From assembly GCA_030041545.1 (NCBI GenBank), contig JASHNQ010000033.1:1-64000 (forward strand): a DNA stretch of 64,000 bases, read 5' to 3'. Under the pieces are notes generated by a model, which was not told the DNA's origin, made no database searches, and was given only the letters and a program-made list of their open reading frames with translations. A program made the translations under genes and the position numbers. Positions within the stretch are counted from its first letter, which is position 1; every line of letters begins with the position of its first letter. This document shows positions 1 through 7,306 of the stretch, in pieces. Origin of the DNA: a candidate division FCPU426 bacterium (GTDB taxonomy: Bacteria > Oederibacteriota > Muellerivitia > Muellerivitales > Muellerivitaceae).

Positions 1-382
1 ACAAACACGCGACGGCGAAGTATCTGGCCTTCAAGTTCCGAAGCGTGCTGAGGGCGGCGCACGGCCGGTGTCCAAGGATGGCGGCTCCGGCCCTAATGAA
101 TGCCGTGATGGGGTGGAAGGCTTGTCCGGCCACCCCTTCATGAAATGAGGGGTTGACGTTATCCATAGATAGGGTGAGGGGTGTGGAAAATCCCGCAATT
201 GCCACCCTCACCCCGTCCCTCTCCCCTCAAGGGAGAGGGGGATATTCTTAAAAACAGGGTTTTGTTAGAGTCTCCAAATATGGAATTTATTCTTGGCGGG
301 GCTTGAACCGGGAAGTGGAGATTTGGATACTACTGCTCTTCCAAAGAGTGGTGGAAAAGTTGAATTAAAAAAGGAGGAAGAT
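1..382. other. left-edge spacer; possible 3' ends of unidentified ORFs
   Basis: Two plus-strand frames are open from the window edge. One stops at 141-143 and the other at 146-148, so one of them may be the tail of an upstream gene. Neither tail has a recognisable motif. The rest is spacer with a GC-rich palindromic repeat at about 160-245. The peroxiredoxin frame is open upstream to a TTG at 293, but no ribosome-binding site supports that start. Confidence 0.3.
160..245. repeat. GC-rich palindromic repeat, partial copy
   Basis: This stretch contains the GGGTGAGGGG and CCACCCTCACC arms and the CTCCCCTCAAGGGAGAGG hairpin. The same arms and hairpin form the core of the elements at 20237, 36894, 53457 and 60733. 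I see no terminal inverted repeats here, so this is a bare or decayed copy of the core. Confidence 0.6.
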
Positions 383-904
383 ATGCCAGTTCAAGTGGGA
401 CAAAAGGCCCCGGATTTCCAGGGCCAGGCGGTCATGCCGAACGGGGAATTCAAGGAAGTAAAGCTCTCCGACTTCAAGGGAAAGTGGGTGGTCTTGTTCT
501 TCTATCCCTTGGACTTCACCTTCGTCTGCCCGACGGAAATCAAGGCCTTCAACGAGAAGTTCGACGAGTTTAAGAAAATGGGCGCCGAGATCATCACGGC
601 CTCAACCGACAGCGTTTACAGCCACAAGGCCTGGCAGGAAAACGGCCTGGGGAAGCTCAAGTTCCCCCACTTGGCGGACACCGCCCACCATATTTCCCGT
701 TCCTACGGGGTTCTGATCGAGGATAAGGGGATCGCCTTGCGCGGCACTTTCATCATCGATCCCGAGGGGAACTTGAAGCACGCCACCGTGAACGACACGG
801 CGGTCGGCCGCAACGTGGAGGAAACCATACGCACCTTGGCGGCCTTCGAGACCGGCAAGCTGACGGGCTGCGGCTGGGCCCCGGGACAAAAAACCCTCAA
901 CTAA
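383..904 (+). CDS. 2-Cys peroxiredoxin (AhpC/Prx1 type)
   Basis: This 173-aa cytosolic thiol peroxidase reduces hydrogen peroxide and organic hydroperoxides. The active-site segment DFTFVCPTE has the peroxidatic Cys at residue 49 with Thr46. Arg120 lies in ALRGTFIID. A second Cys at 163 in TGCGWAPGQ sits where typical 2-Cys enzymes keep the resolving Cys. The length is close to the family norm. I chose the ATG at 383 because AAGGAGG precedes it by a few bases; the in-frame TTG at 293 would add 30 residues unlike the family and has no such site. A strong hairpin terminator follows directly, so the gene is probably monocistronic. No peroxiredoxin reductase is adjacent. Confidence 0.95.
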   Translation: MPVQVGQKAPDFQGQAVMPNGEFKEVKLSDFKGKWVVLFFYPLDFTFVCPTEIKAFNEKFDEFKKMGAEIITASTDSVYSHKAWQENGLGKLKFPHLADTAHHISRSYGVLIEDKGIALRGTFIIDPEGNLKHATVNDTAVGRNVEETIRTLAAFETGKLTGCGWAPGQKTLN

Positions 905-921
905 AGTTTTGAGTTAAGGAA

Positions 922-949
922 GGGAGGCGGTTTCCCGCCTCCCTTTTTT
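922..949. terminator. intrinsic terminator, possibly bidirectional
   Basis: A 9-bp perfect GC-rich stem (GGGAGGCGG with CCGCCTCCC) with a TTTC loop is followed by six T residues on the plus strand. It ends the peroxiredoxin transcript. It also lies just past the stop of the convergent CrtC-like gene. Confidence 0.9.
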
Positions 950-951
950 GT

Positions 952-2184
952 TTATTCGACAGGCCGTGTCGTAGAAACATCGCCGGAAGGCTGGGGAAGG
1001 TCTGTTTCTTCGCTGGGCTTCACGATGAGGCTTTTGCCCTTCAGCATGGGGAAAAAGAAACGGCTGGAAAGGCGGGGGGTGTAAAGATAGTTCGAAAGAC
1101 CCTCGCCCTTTAGTTTTTTCCCGTTGGATGCCCATTGAGCTTCATCTGCGAAAATCAAATAGGCCGGCCCGTCGCAGAGTGTTTGTCCATGTTCCAGCCG
1201 GAAGTTGGGATGATTCGCGGATTCCAGCTTCTTAGCGTAGGGAAGCCAAAAGAAATTACGGCGGTTGCGGGAGAGTTTGAATCCCGTGGGTTCCACTTGT
1301 ATTCCTTCCTGGGTGAAGGTTAAAAGGATGCCCGTGGTCTGTTCCGCCCCATCCACCGGTATTTGGGCTGAATAGGCAAGCCCATCCTCCCCGCAAAAAA
1401 ACCGGCCCCAATGCCAGGCCCTCAGGAACTGACCCAAGGGGACCGATCCAAAGTGGTGGTCATGGTAACCTTTCCCCACAAAAGCCACTTCTTTTTTGGA
1501 TTCCCCTTCCCGGTCCACCCATTGAAAAGTCCCTTCAACATGGCACAGGGGCGCGGCCAAAATCCAAGTATGTGTCGAAGGGCCTTCCGGTTGGGGAAGG
1601 GCGGGGCATTGTTTCAAAAGCGGCGTAAAAAAGAGCCGGGCCCGGACGGTGGCCCCGCCTCCGTGGATGGGGGCCTGGACGGTCAGTACATAGGAAGGTG
1701 GATCGCCCCTTGGGTCCCAATTGAAGCGGTTGGGCCCCAAAAGGACCGCTCCGTGCTTGTCGGAGGCCTTCAGGGATTTTCGGGAAAGCTCCTGGAGGCT
1801 CTCCACGATCATGGCCCCCTTGTGGAAAAGCCGGAACGAAACGCCACAATAATCGAGAGGATTTGGGATGGGGACCTGCCCTGACGGTTCGACGGAGCTC
1901 CCCGTGGGACGACCGGAGGGAACCCGCGGTGAGCTTGTCGAACCCGTCGAAGGGTTCGGCGCCCCGGTCTTTTGGGAAGTACCCATCAAAGGTGATTCCG
2001 TTTTTTCCCAGTAGGTTTTCAGGCTATCTTGGTAATAAGCGGAAAAAAGGTTTCCCGCGTGGAATTGGATGACAAAGGAATAACCGGACCTATCGTCCGT
2101 GCCGTCGAAGTGCCACCACTCATAAGCCCCGGGGGATTTTTGAGGTCGGTGAAAGTCCTGTTCAACGCCCGCTAAGAGGTTCAT
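952..2184 (-). CDS. CrtC/AttH-family protein (carotenoid 1,2-hydratase-like)
   Basis: The 410-aa product has the EWWHFDG block near residues 22-28 and the GKGYHDHHFG block near 237-246. Both are hallmarks of hydroxyneurosporene synthase (CrtC), related tocopherol-cyclase-like proteins and AttH lipocalin-like proteins. CrtC hydrates the 1,2 double bond of acyclic carotenoids. No signal peptide is visible. The divergent neighbour is a GT2 resembling carotenoid glycosyltransferases, which supports a role in modifying a carotenoid-like lipid. No other crt gene is in the window. Residues 76-102 (Pro/Ser/Thr/Gly-rich) are encoded by a palindromic repeat inserted in frame. The start is ATG at 2184, abutting the divergent start codon. 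The family is fairly sure; the substrate is inference. Confidence 0.75.
   Translation of the reverse strand: MNLLAGVEQDFHRPQKSPGAYEWWHFDGTDDRSGYSFVIQFHAGNLFSAYYQDSLKTYWEKTESPLMGTSQKTGAPNPSTGSTSSPRVPSGRPTGSSVEPSGQVPIPNPLDYCGVSFRLFHKGAMIVESLQELSRKSLKASDKHGAVLLGPNRFNWDPRGDPPSYVLTVQAPIHGGGATVRARLFFTPLLKQCPALPQPEGPSTHTWILAAPLCHVEGTFQWVDREGESKKEVAFVGKGYHDHHFGSVPLGQFLRAWHWGRFFCGEDGLAYSAQIPVDGAEQTTGILLTFTQEGIQVEPTGFKLSRNRRNFFWLPYAKKLESANHPNFRLEHGQTLCDGPAYLIFADEAQWASNGKKLKGEGLSNYLYTPRLSSRFFFPMLKGKSLIVKPSEETDLPQPSGDVSTTRPVE
1880..1962. repeat. palindromic repeat inserted in a coding region
   Basis: The left arm around 1886-1909 begins GTTCGACGGAGCTC. It is inverted and repeated around 1910-1943, whose reverse complement begins GTTCGACAAGCTCACCG. 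A further GTCGAAGGGTTCGGC follows. The AGCTTGTCGAAC motif is typical of dispersed environmental repeats. The insertion keeps the reading frame of the CrtC-like gene. Confidence 0.7.
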
Positions 2185-3339
2185 TTGGTTTTACTCTCGG
2201 TTTTAATCGCTGCCTATTGGTGGTTCATGGCCGGCTGGATGGTTTTCTGCGCCAGGGAGAACACCCGTCTTTTCCAAAAACCCGGCCCACCCGATCCCCA
2301 ACGGAAAAAATGGCCCAAGGTTTCCGTCCTCATCCCGGCGCGGAATGAGGAAGGGCGAATCAGGCCTTGTTTGAAAAGTTTGCTACAACAGGATTATCCC
2401 GCTTACGAAATCCTGGTCTTGGACGACCGGTCCACGGACGACACGTTCAATTTAGTGAAGGATTTGGCCCGGCACAACACTCGTTTGAGAATTCTCAAGG
2501 GAAAAAATCTGCCCGAAGGCTGGGTTGGCAAGCCATGGGCCTGCTGGCAGCTTTCCCAAAAAGCCAATGGCGAGTGGTTTTTCTTCACGGACGCGGACAC
2601 CTGGCATAATCCGCAAATGCTCAAGCGCACGGTCCAAATGTCGGAAGAAAAGAAGGCCGACGTCTTAACCCTCCTCACCCGGCAAATCACGGAAACCTGG
2701 ATGGAGGCCTTGGTCGTTCCCGTGATGGCCTATACCCTCCTGGCTTTTTTACCCGCAAGGTGGAGCCTGCGAAAGGAAAGCCGGTTCAGCCGGTTCGCGG
2801 GGGTCAGCGGACAGTTTGTCTTCATCCAACGCCGGGTTTACCGGGCCATGGGCGGGCATCAAATCGTTAAAAACGAAATCGTGGAAGACCTGAACTTCGG
2901 CAAACAGGTGGTCCGGAATGGGTACCGGCTGGCCTATGGGGATGGGTCGGATTTTTCCTTTTGCCGCATGTACACCAACTCGGGGGAAGTATGGCAGGGG
3001 TTCTCCAAAAACTTCTTCCCGGCGGTTGGGTTTCACCCCCTTTATTTCCTGAACGCCCAGGTGGCCCTGATCGTGGACGGCTTACTGCCCTTCGCGGTGG
3101 TGGTCCTGGGACCTGGCTTCCCCTTGTTCTGGCCGGCGTTGGCGTTGGCCCTGGTGTCTTTAGGAATCCGGTGGATTGAGGCGATCCGGTACGGCTTCCA
3201 TAAAGGGTCTGTCCTATTTCACCCATTGGGTTGCCTGCTTTTCGCCTTGGTCGGGTTTAACTCCCTGCGCTGGTATTGGTTGCGGGGCCATGGCCACTGG
3301 AAGGGAAGAAAACTGCAAAACCCATTCGCCGCAAATTAA
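2185..3339 (+). CDS. family 2 glycosyltransferase, CrtQ/CruC-like
   Basis: This 384-aa membrane glycosyltransferase has an N-terminal hydrophobic segment (residues 1-20) and a GT-A domain from about 45 to 250. VSVLIPARNEE starts the domain. DDRSTDD near 80-86 binds nucleotide, the DAD metal motif is at 136-138, and the ED pair in EIVEDLNFG at 234-235 is the likely acceptor-side acid. The C-terminus carries several membrane segments from about 290. The architecture matches glycosyltransferases that glycosylate carotenoid acids or alcohols, and the divergent CrtC-like gene supports this. The start is TTG at 2185 with AAGAGG five bases upstream. The last codons lie in a repeat-like AT-rich stretch. 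Substrate assignment is inference. Confidence 0.8.
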   Translation: MVLLSVLIAAYWWFMAGWMVFCARENTRLFQKPGPPDPQRKKWPKVSVLIPARNEEGRIRPCLKSLLQQDYPAYEILVLDDRSTDDTFNLVKDLARHNTRLRILKGKNLPEGWVGKPWACWQLSQKANGEWFFFTDADTWHNPQMLKRTVQMSEEKKADVLTLLTRQITETWMEALVVPVMAYTLLAFLPARWSLRKESRFSRFAGVSGQFVFIQRRVYRAMGGHQIVKNEIVEDLNFGKQVVRNGYRLAYGDGSDFSFCRMYTNSGEVWQGFSKNFFPAVGFHPLYFLNAQVALIVDGLLPFAVVVLGPGFPLFWPALALALVSLGIRWIEAIRYGFHKGSVLFHPLGCLLFALVGFNSLRWYWLRGHGHWKGRKLQNPFAAN

Positions 3340-3418
3340 CGCAAATTTTCGCTGGAAGAAATGGTCGGTTGTATGGCGTTTAATATTTGATCCGCGTGGA
3401 TTTGCGCAGGTTCGCGGC
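3325..3418. repeat. probable dispersed repeat overlapping the GT2 stop
   Basis: The sequence CGCAAATTAACGCAAATTTTCGC and a later GATCCGCGTGGATTTGCGCAGG form an imperfect inverted arrangement of the GCAAATT/AATTTGCG type common in dispersed spacers. It overlaps the GT2 stop codon and reaches the end of the convergent DUF1844 gene. Confidence 0.35.
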
Positions 3419-3870
3419 TAAGGTTTCGTTGGCGGCGGATTCTGCTTCTTCTTGGCAATTTCCTGCTGGACCAGGGCGATCCATTCCTTGACGTCCTTTT
3501 TGGGCTGGGGCGGGGTGGGAACCAGGGGCCTGGCGGGCATGTTATTCGGGCTTAAAAGGCTGGGGCCGCCGGCCTTCATTTTTTCCTTGGTTTTGTCCAC
3601 GTAGGTTTTTTGAAGGTCGTCTAAAACTTCCCTTAAAACCTTCTTTTCCTCCACATTGAGGTTACCGGAGGTTTTCTTGATGAGGGAAGAGATCATGTTG
3701 ATAGTGATGCGGGCGCGGGGAAGGTTCACGTCCTTGTCCCGGTAATAAGGATGCACCAGCTCGCCCAGGTCGATCTTGGCCGAGGAAGCCAGCATCAGGA
3801 TCAGGTCGATGAAATAATAATCGGTGGTGCCCCAGTCCCGGTTATCCTTGTAATTTTGAGGATCGGCCAC
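3418..3870 (-). CDS. DUF1844 domain protein
   Basis: This is a 150-aa soluble protein. Its first half fits the DUF1844 pattern: a hydrophobic DLILMLASSAKIDLGEL helix, a conserved NLPRARITINMISSLIKKT segment, then an acidic helix predicted to end with a conserved Leu-rich stretch (residues roughly 20-95). The C-terminal 55 residues are Pro/Lys-rich and probably disordered. DUF1844 proteins are widespread, often about 100 aa, and have no established function. The start is the ATG at 3870. It is followed on the same strand by DUF6062 and lipoprotein genes, but an AT-rich repeat-like spacer separates them, so an operon is uncertain. Confidence 0.8.
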   Translation of the reverse strand: MADPQNYKDNRDWGTTDYYFIDLILMLASSAKIDLGELVHPYYRDKDVNLPRARITINMISSLIKKTSGNLNVEEKKVLREVLDDLQKTYVDKTKEKMKAGGPSLLSPNNMPARPLVPTPPQPKKDVKEWIALVQQEIAKKKQNPPPTKP

Positions 3871-3938
3871 TCTATGCTCCTAAAAATCAATCGCAAGTCA
3901 TAAATTTTGAATGTTGAATTTTAAATTGTTGTTTTGGG

Positions 3939-4565
3939 TTAGTCCTTTTCGCCGCTGACCATGCGCACCGCGCGGATCCAGGCGTCCCATTCCTTGCCAA
4001 GAGGCTCTTGAGACCGATGATAGTCCTGCTTTTCGAGGAATTCATTTAAATCTTTCACCAGCCGTTTTAAGGCCTTTTCACCCGCTTCCCGGAGTCTTTT
4101 ACGGCCGTTGGAATTCATCTTTTGGCCCAGTGTTTTTTCCAAATGAGGAAGGCAAAGGATTCCCTTCTCAACAAAAGAGTCACGGAGTTTTTCGGACTCC
4201 GACCAAATGTGAATGAACTCACGAACCGCCGAATGATCCCGCGCTTTTTCGGATTCGCACAAGGGGCAAGCCGCGGCCTTGGGGATGTTCCAAAAACGGG
4301 GTTTTACCGGAAGCTCCTGGAGCCCCTTTTCCAAGAGACTGCCATAAATGACCGCCATTCCCAACGATTGATGTTGGTGGACTCCCTGCCAGGCATGGCG
4401 CCGGCAGAACCCCTTGGAACGGTAAAGCTTTGCGCGGGTGGCGGGATCGTTAACGCATTCATCCAAGAGGGATTTCAAGTGATCGTTGGCATAGGCACGG
4501 ACCAGGAAGCAAAGGCAACACCGGTCGGGTTGTAGAATCTCAAGGTATACAGTTTCTCTATCCAT
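3939..4565 (-). CDS. DUF6062-like cysteine/histidine-rich protein
   Basis: The 208-aa protein has several putative metal-binding pairs: CCLC at residues 16-19, CRRH at 54-57, CPLC at 100-103 and CLPH at 138-141. This arrangement and the opening LEILQPDRCCLC resemble the DUF6062 family, whose function is unknown. I start at the ATG at 4565 because GGAGG lies five bases upstream. The frame is open for 64 more codons upstream, but those residues look unlike the family. The Shine-Dalgarno lies in the loop and stem of a perfect 7-bp hairpin. Confidence 0.7.
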   Translation of the reverse strand: MDRETVYLEILQPDRCCLCFLVRAYANDHLKSLLDECVNDPATRAKLYRSKGFCRRHAWQGVHQHQSLGMAVIYGSLLEKGLQELPVKPRFWNIPKAAACPLCESEKARDHSAVREFIHIWSESEKLRDSFVEKGILCLPHLEKTLGQKMNSNGRKRLREAGEKALKRLVKDLNEFLEKQDYHRSQEPLGKEWDAWIRAVRMVSGEKD

Positions 4566-4582
4566 TTGGGCCTCCGGCCCAA
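4566..4582 (-). promoter_or_regulatory. hairpin sequestering the DUF6062 ribosome-binding site
   Basis: TTGGGCC and GGCCCAA pair perfectly around a three-base loop. The GGAGG read on the minus strand (4571-4575) sits across loop and stem, immediately upstream of the ATG at 4565. If the RNA folds this way, translation initiation would be limited. Confidence 0.5.
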
Positions 4583-4704
4583 GGGTTGAAAACGGTATGA
4601 CCCTCGTTGCCGTATTTGGGCTTCGTCCATTCTTGAAAAGGAGAACGAGGGAATCGGTTGGGGTCCACGAAGGAAGGCTTGAACGGCCTACGGCGCGACG
4701 TGAA

Positions 4705-5259
4705 TTAGAATATTTTTTTGGACCAAATGGAGGGCTTGTACTTAGCTTCGTCCTCAATCCGGCCTTTGACGGCCGTGAAACCGCTGACCGGTGAAAGCCC
4801 CCCGGTAGGTGGGGTGGGCTGGGTGGGACTCCGGTTTTCCTGTTTCTTGTTCCAGAAATACCAGCCGATTAACACCAGGAGCAGCGCCACCAGGACCCAC
4901 AAAAGCCAGTGGGAACCGCCCCGCCTTTTGACAGGGGCGGGGCTTTCCATGGCGGGAGTTGGATTTGTCGCGACCACCAACGTGGGAACGGGGGTCGGGA
5001 CGCCTCCGGCGGTAACCGGTGTCGTAGTGATGGATGTGGTGGATTTTGGGCCCTTGGTGCGGTGGATTTTTTCCACGTAACTGCGCGCGGGCAGTTCACC
5101 GTTGGAAATAGGCGTTGTTTCCGGGTTCAGGACGGTTTCAGGGGGATTTTCGGTTTTAACGTTGTTTTTATTACCGCAGGCGGGCAGGAGGGCGACAGCG
5201 CCACCTAGAAGGACCAGGAAAAGCCAGCTTCGTGTTGAGGTGTTCAAAGGCGTCTCCAC
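4705..5259 (-). CDS. putative lipoprotein with second membrane segment
   Basis: The 184-aa product starts at GTG 5259. It has a signal peptide ending in the lipobox LLPAC (Cys28). A Thr/Pro-rich region follows, then a Lys/Arg-rich patch, a strongly hydrophobic segment (WLLWVLVALLLVLIGWYFW, about residues 118-137) and a basic Pro-rich tail. I recognise no family. A lipid anchor combined with an internal transmembrane helix is unusual, so the protein may be held at two points or the lipobox may be fortuitous. No clear Shine-Dalgarno precedes the GTG. Confidence 0.55.
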   Translation of the reverse strand: METPLNTSTRSWLFLVLLGGAVALLPACGNKNNVKTENPPETVLNPETTPISNGELPARSYVEKIHRTKGPKSTTSITTTPVTAGGVPTPVPTLVVATNPTPAMESPAPVKRRGGSHWLLWVLVALLLVLIGWYFWNKKQENRSPTQPTPPTGGLSPVSGFTAVKGRIEDEAKYKPSIWSKKIF

Positions 5260-5590
5260 GTTAATGAGCTTTTAATTATTTTACCTAAGCAAAGGGCTCT
5301 TGAATAGGGAAAGAAGTCAAAAAAAGACGGGAACGCGAAAAAAATACGGGTTGAAGAGGCATCACTAGTGGTAGAGGGTTGGAGGTCGAGGGGATACTAA
5401 ATACATGGCTCGCCAGACATGTCGGGAGACACCCTAGGTCTCCTTAAATCATGTTTTGTTTAAGGAAACAAAGGATGGGCCTGCCAACTGTAGCTGGGAC
5501 ATCACATGCTGGCCTGCCTACGCCAAGGCTTCGGCAGGCAACTTTCGCGAACTTTTATTATTTTTATTTATATTTAAAGGAAGCGAAAGT
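5260..5590. other. spacer with dispersed hairpin
   Basis: No convincing gene is present. A hairpin of the CCTGCCTACGCCAAGG / CTTCGGCAGGC type lies around 5505-5541. It resembles motifs at 5998-6030, 37575-37603 and 48528-48562. GCGAAAGTTGGCGG at 5583 echoes AACTTTCGCGAAC at 5540-5552, forming a longer stem around AT-rich sequence. Confidence 0.4.
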
Positions 5591-5683
5591 TGGCGGAGAG
5601 GGAGGGATTCGAACCCTCGAGAGGGTTTTTGACCCTCCAACGGTTTAGCAAACCGTCGCCTTAAGCCGCTCGGCCACCTCTCC
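5591..5683 (-). tRNA. tRNA-Ser(GCU)
   Basis: Read on the minus strand, this folds as a class II tRNA. GGAGAGG pairs with CCTCTCC in the acceptor. The anticodon stem is ACGGT/ACCGT with loop TTGCTAA, giving anticodon GCU. There is a long variable arm, a GGTTCGAATCC T-arm and an encoded CCA. At about 93 nt with a long variable arm, it is a serine tRNA. Confidence 0.93.
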
Positions 5684-5766
5684 GTATTCTTTCAAAGGCC
5701 CGAGCGGCTGTAAGTCGACTCCGTCGCCTGGACCCAACGAATATTTATCTTGATGTTTTTCCTTTC

Positions 5767-5816
5767 GGAGAGTTTGACCCCAGCCTTTTGGGCTGAAAGC
5801 CGTCGGCCACCTCTCC
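5767..5816 (-). pseudogene. 50-nt tRNA-Ser-like remnant
   Basis: On the minus strand this starts GGAGAGGTGGCCGA, identical to the first 14 bases of the tRNA-Ser(GCU). It ends ACTCTCC, which can pair as an acceptor. Between them are only a short D-arm-like stretch and one hairpin (CAGCC/GGCTG). The anticodon and T arms are missing. It looks like a decayed or internally deleted tRNA copy. Confidence 0.55.
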
Positions 5817-5873
5817 ACGGGCTTAAACGAGAAAAATTAAATTGAGAACAGCAAAGGCAACCGGAAGGAACAG

Positions 5874-5991
5874 CCTAGAACCTGTTTCAAACCTCTCTCA
5901 CCACGAAGTAAACCGAATGCTTTTTCAAGACATTTTCAACTTACTTTGTGCCCTTTGTGGTAAGAGTTAGGTTTTGAAATGGCTTCTAGAA
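5874..5991. repeat. imperfect inverted repeat element
   Basis: The left arm (TAGAACCTGTTTCAAACC, then CTCTCACCACGAAG) is repeated in inverse orientation near 5942-5991. The reverse complement of that right arm reads TAGAAGCCATTTCAAAACC, then CTCTTACCACAAAG. A further related copy is at about 55644-55690. It is probably a small non-coding mobile repeat. Confidence 0.55.
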
Positions 5992-6067
5992 ATTCCGCCT
6001 CCCTTCGCTGAAGCTTCGGGAAACACTCCTAGCTCTATTCGACTTCGGGGGCCGGCCTTTTTCCAGG

Positions 6068-6154
6068 TGGCGGAGGGTGCAGGACTCGAACCTGCAAGGG
6101 GTTTCCCCCGGTGGATTTCAAGTCCACTGCCTTACCAATTAGGACTAACCCTCC
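6068..6154 (-). tRNA. tRNA-Ser(UGA), island integration site
   Basis: On the minus strand, GGAGGG pairs with CCCTCC, and the anticodon stem GTGGA/TCCAC holds loop CTTGAAA (anticodon UGA). A long variable arm, a GGTTCGAGTCC T-arm and an encoded CCA complete the 87-nt tRNA. Its 5' half (bases 1-40) is the direct repeat found again at 11393 and 35577, so this is the attL of the islands. The integrase gene ends 40 bases upstream on the same strand. Confidence 0.94.
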
Positions 6155-6155
6155 G
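6115..6155. repeat. att direct repeat, copy 1 (in tRNA-Ser)
   Basis: This 41-bp segment, running from the anticodon loop to just past the 5' end of tRNA-Ser(UGA), is identical to 11393-11433. It also matches 35577-35616 with one mismatch. Sequence on both sides of the repeat differs between copies, as expected for attachment cores. Confidence 0.92.
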
Positions 6156-6193
6156 TTTCCCGCCTCAACACTACGCGAAACGAAAAAAGCCGA

Positions 6194-7306
6194 TCAGCCG
6201 ACCACCTCCGAAACCGCCTCCAAAGTCCCCGGAGTCCTAATGGAGTCCTTGGGTTCCTTGAACCGCCTGACCTTTGCCAGGGCGTCCAGCCGGTCTTCCC
6301 GGTCGATGCGGTCATACCTGCGGAAAACCGCGTGCGTCTTGTGACCGGAGATCGACATGATCGTTGAATCACTTACCCCCGCTTTCCGGAAGTTCGTGAC
6401 CGCGCAATGCCTCAGATCGTGGAAACGAAAGTCCGAGATATTAGCACGCTGGCACGCCCTCAAGAAAGCGGTTTTTGGGTCTTTCAACCCGTGGCCCCGG
6501 AAGTTGAAGACGTAGGGGCTGCCCAAGACCCTGGGAAGCCGCCGGAAGAGGGCCTTTAAGTCCTCGTCCAGGGGGATTTCCCTGGCTTCTTGGGTCTTGG
6601 TTTCGCCGGGCCTCAAAGTGATGACGCCCTGCTCCAAGTCCACCTGTTCCCACTTCAACCCCATTATCTCGCCCCTTCTCATGCCCGTGTCGTAGGCTAA
6701 TTGCACGACGGGGCGGAAATGGGGTGAGCAAGCCTCCAACAGCCTTTGAAACTCCTTGTCTGTCAGTGTCCGGTTCCGGGGAATTTCCTTGAACAGCCGG
6801 ATACCCTCGATGGGGTTCCGGTCGATCTGCCGGTTCAAGAGAGCCTGCCGGACCACCGTTTTCAGGCAGGCGATTTCAGGGTTTAGGGTGGAGCCCTTCA
6901 GCTCCTTGCCCCTTTGCGCCGCTTCCCGCCTGCGTGACGCCAGATAGTCCTCAACCAAGCCGGGCGTCAGGCTTTCCAGGGGCCGTGGCCCGAAGAAAGC
7001 GCCGAGGAATTTCACGGAAATGCAGTCCCGCTTGAAGCTTTTCTTGCGCGCCTTCGAGAAGGCCAGGAAGGATTCCGCCGCCTCGTTGAAGGTGGCCCTC
7101 GGCCTTTCGTCGGCCAAGAATTTCCCGGCCACGATCTCCTTCAAGTGCTCGGCAAGGACCCGCTTGGCCTGTGCCGCCGGAATTTGACCCAGCCGCACCC
7201 GCTTGCGCTTGACCAGCCCTTCCACCTCGACCCGGTAGTCGAGAAAATACCCCCTTCCATCCTTTCGGAGATACTGGGGGAGCCCATGAACATTAGGTTG
7301 ACTCAT
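6194..7306 (-). CDS. tyrosine recombinase / site-specific integrase
   Basis: The 370-aa integrase has an N-terminal SAM-like core-binding domain (about 70-160) and a catalytic domain (about 175-345). The catalytic set is visible: Arg210 in TGMRRGE, Lys237 in GETKTQEAR, His296 and Arg299 in FHDLRH, His322 in SGHK, and Tyr331 in RRYDRI. The start is ATG 7306 with GGAGG seven bases upstream. The gene ends 40 bp before the mature 5' end of tRNA-Ser(UGA) on the same strand, so its transcript probably runs into the tRNA. It is the only integrase in the 29-kb tandem island and presumably acts on all three att sites. Confidence 0.95.
   Translation of the reverse strand: MSQPNVHGLPQYLRKDGRGYFLDYRVEVEGLVKRKRVRLGQIPAAQAKRVLAEHLKEIVAGKFLADERPRATFNEAAESFLAFSKARKKSFKRDCISVKFLGAFFGPRPLESLTPGLVEDYLASRRREAAQRGKELKGSTLNPEIACLKTVVRQALLNRQIDRNPIEGIRLFKEIPRNRTLTDKEFQRLLEACSPHFRPVVQLAYDTGMRRGEIMGLKWEQVDLEQGVITLRPGETKTQEAREIPLDEDLKALFRRLPRVLGSPYVFNFRGHGLKDPKTAFLRACQRANISDFRFHDLRHCAVTNFRKAGVSDSTIMSISGHKTHAVFRRYDRIDREDRLDALAKVRRFKEPKDSIRTPGTLEAVSEVVG

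Noticed and set aside
291..360. Possible tRNA remnant upstream of the peroxiredoxin gene
   Set aside because: GGTTCAAGCCCCGCC on the minus strand resembles a T-arm, but the stems do not pair and no anticodon arm is present.
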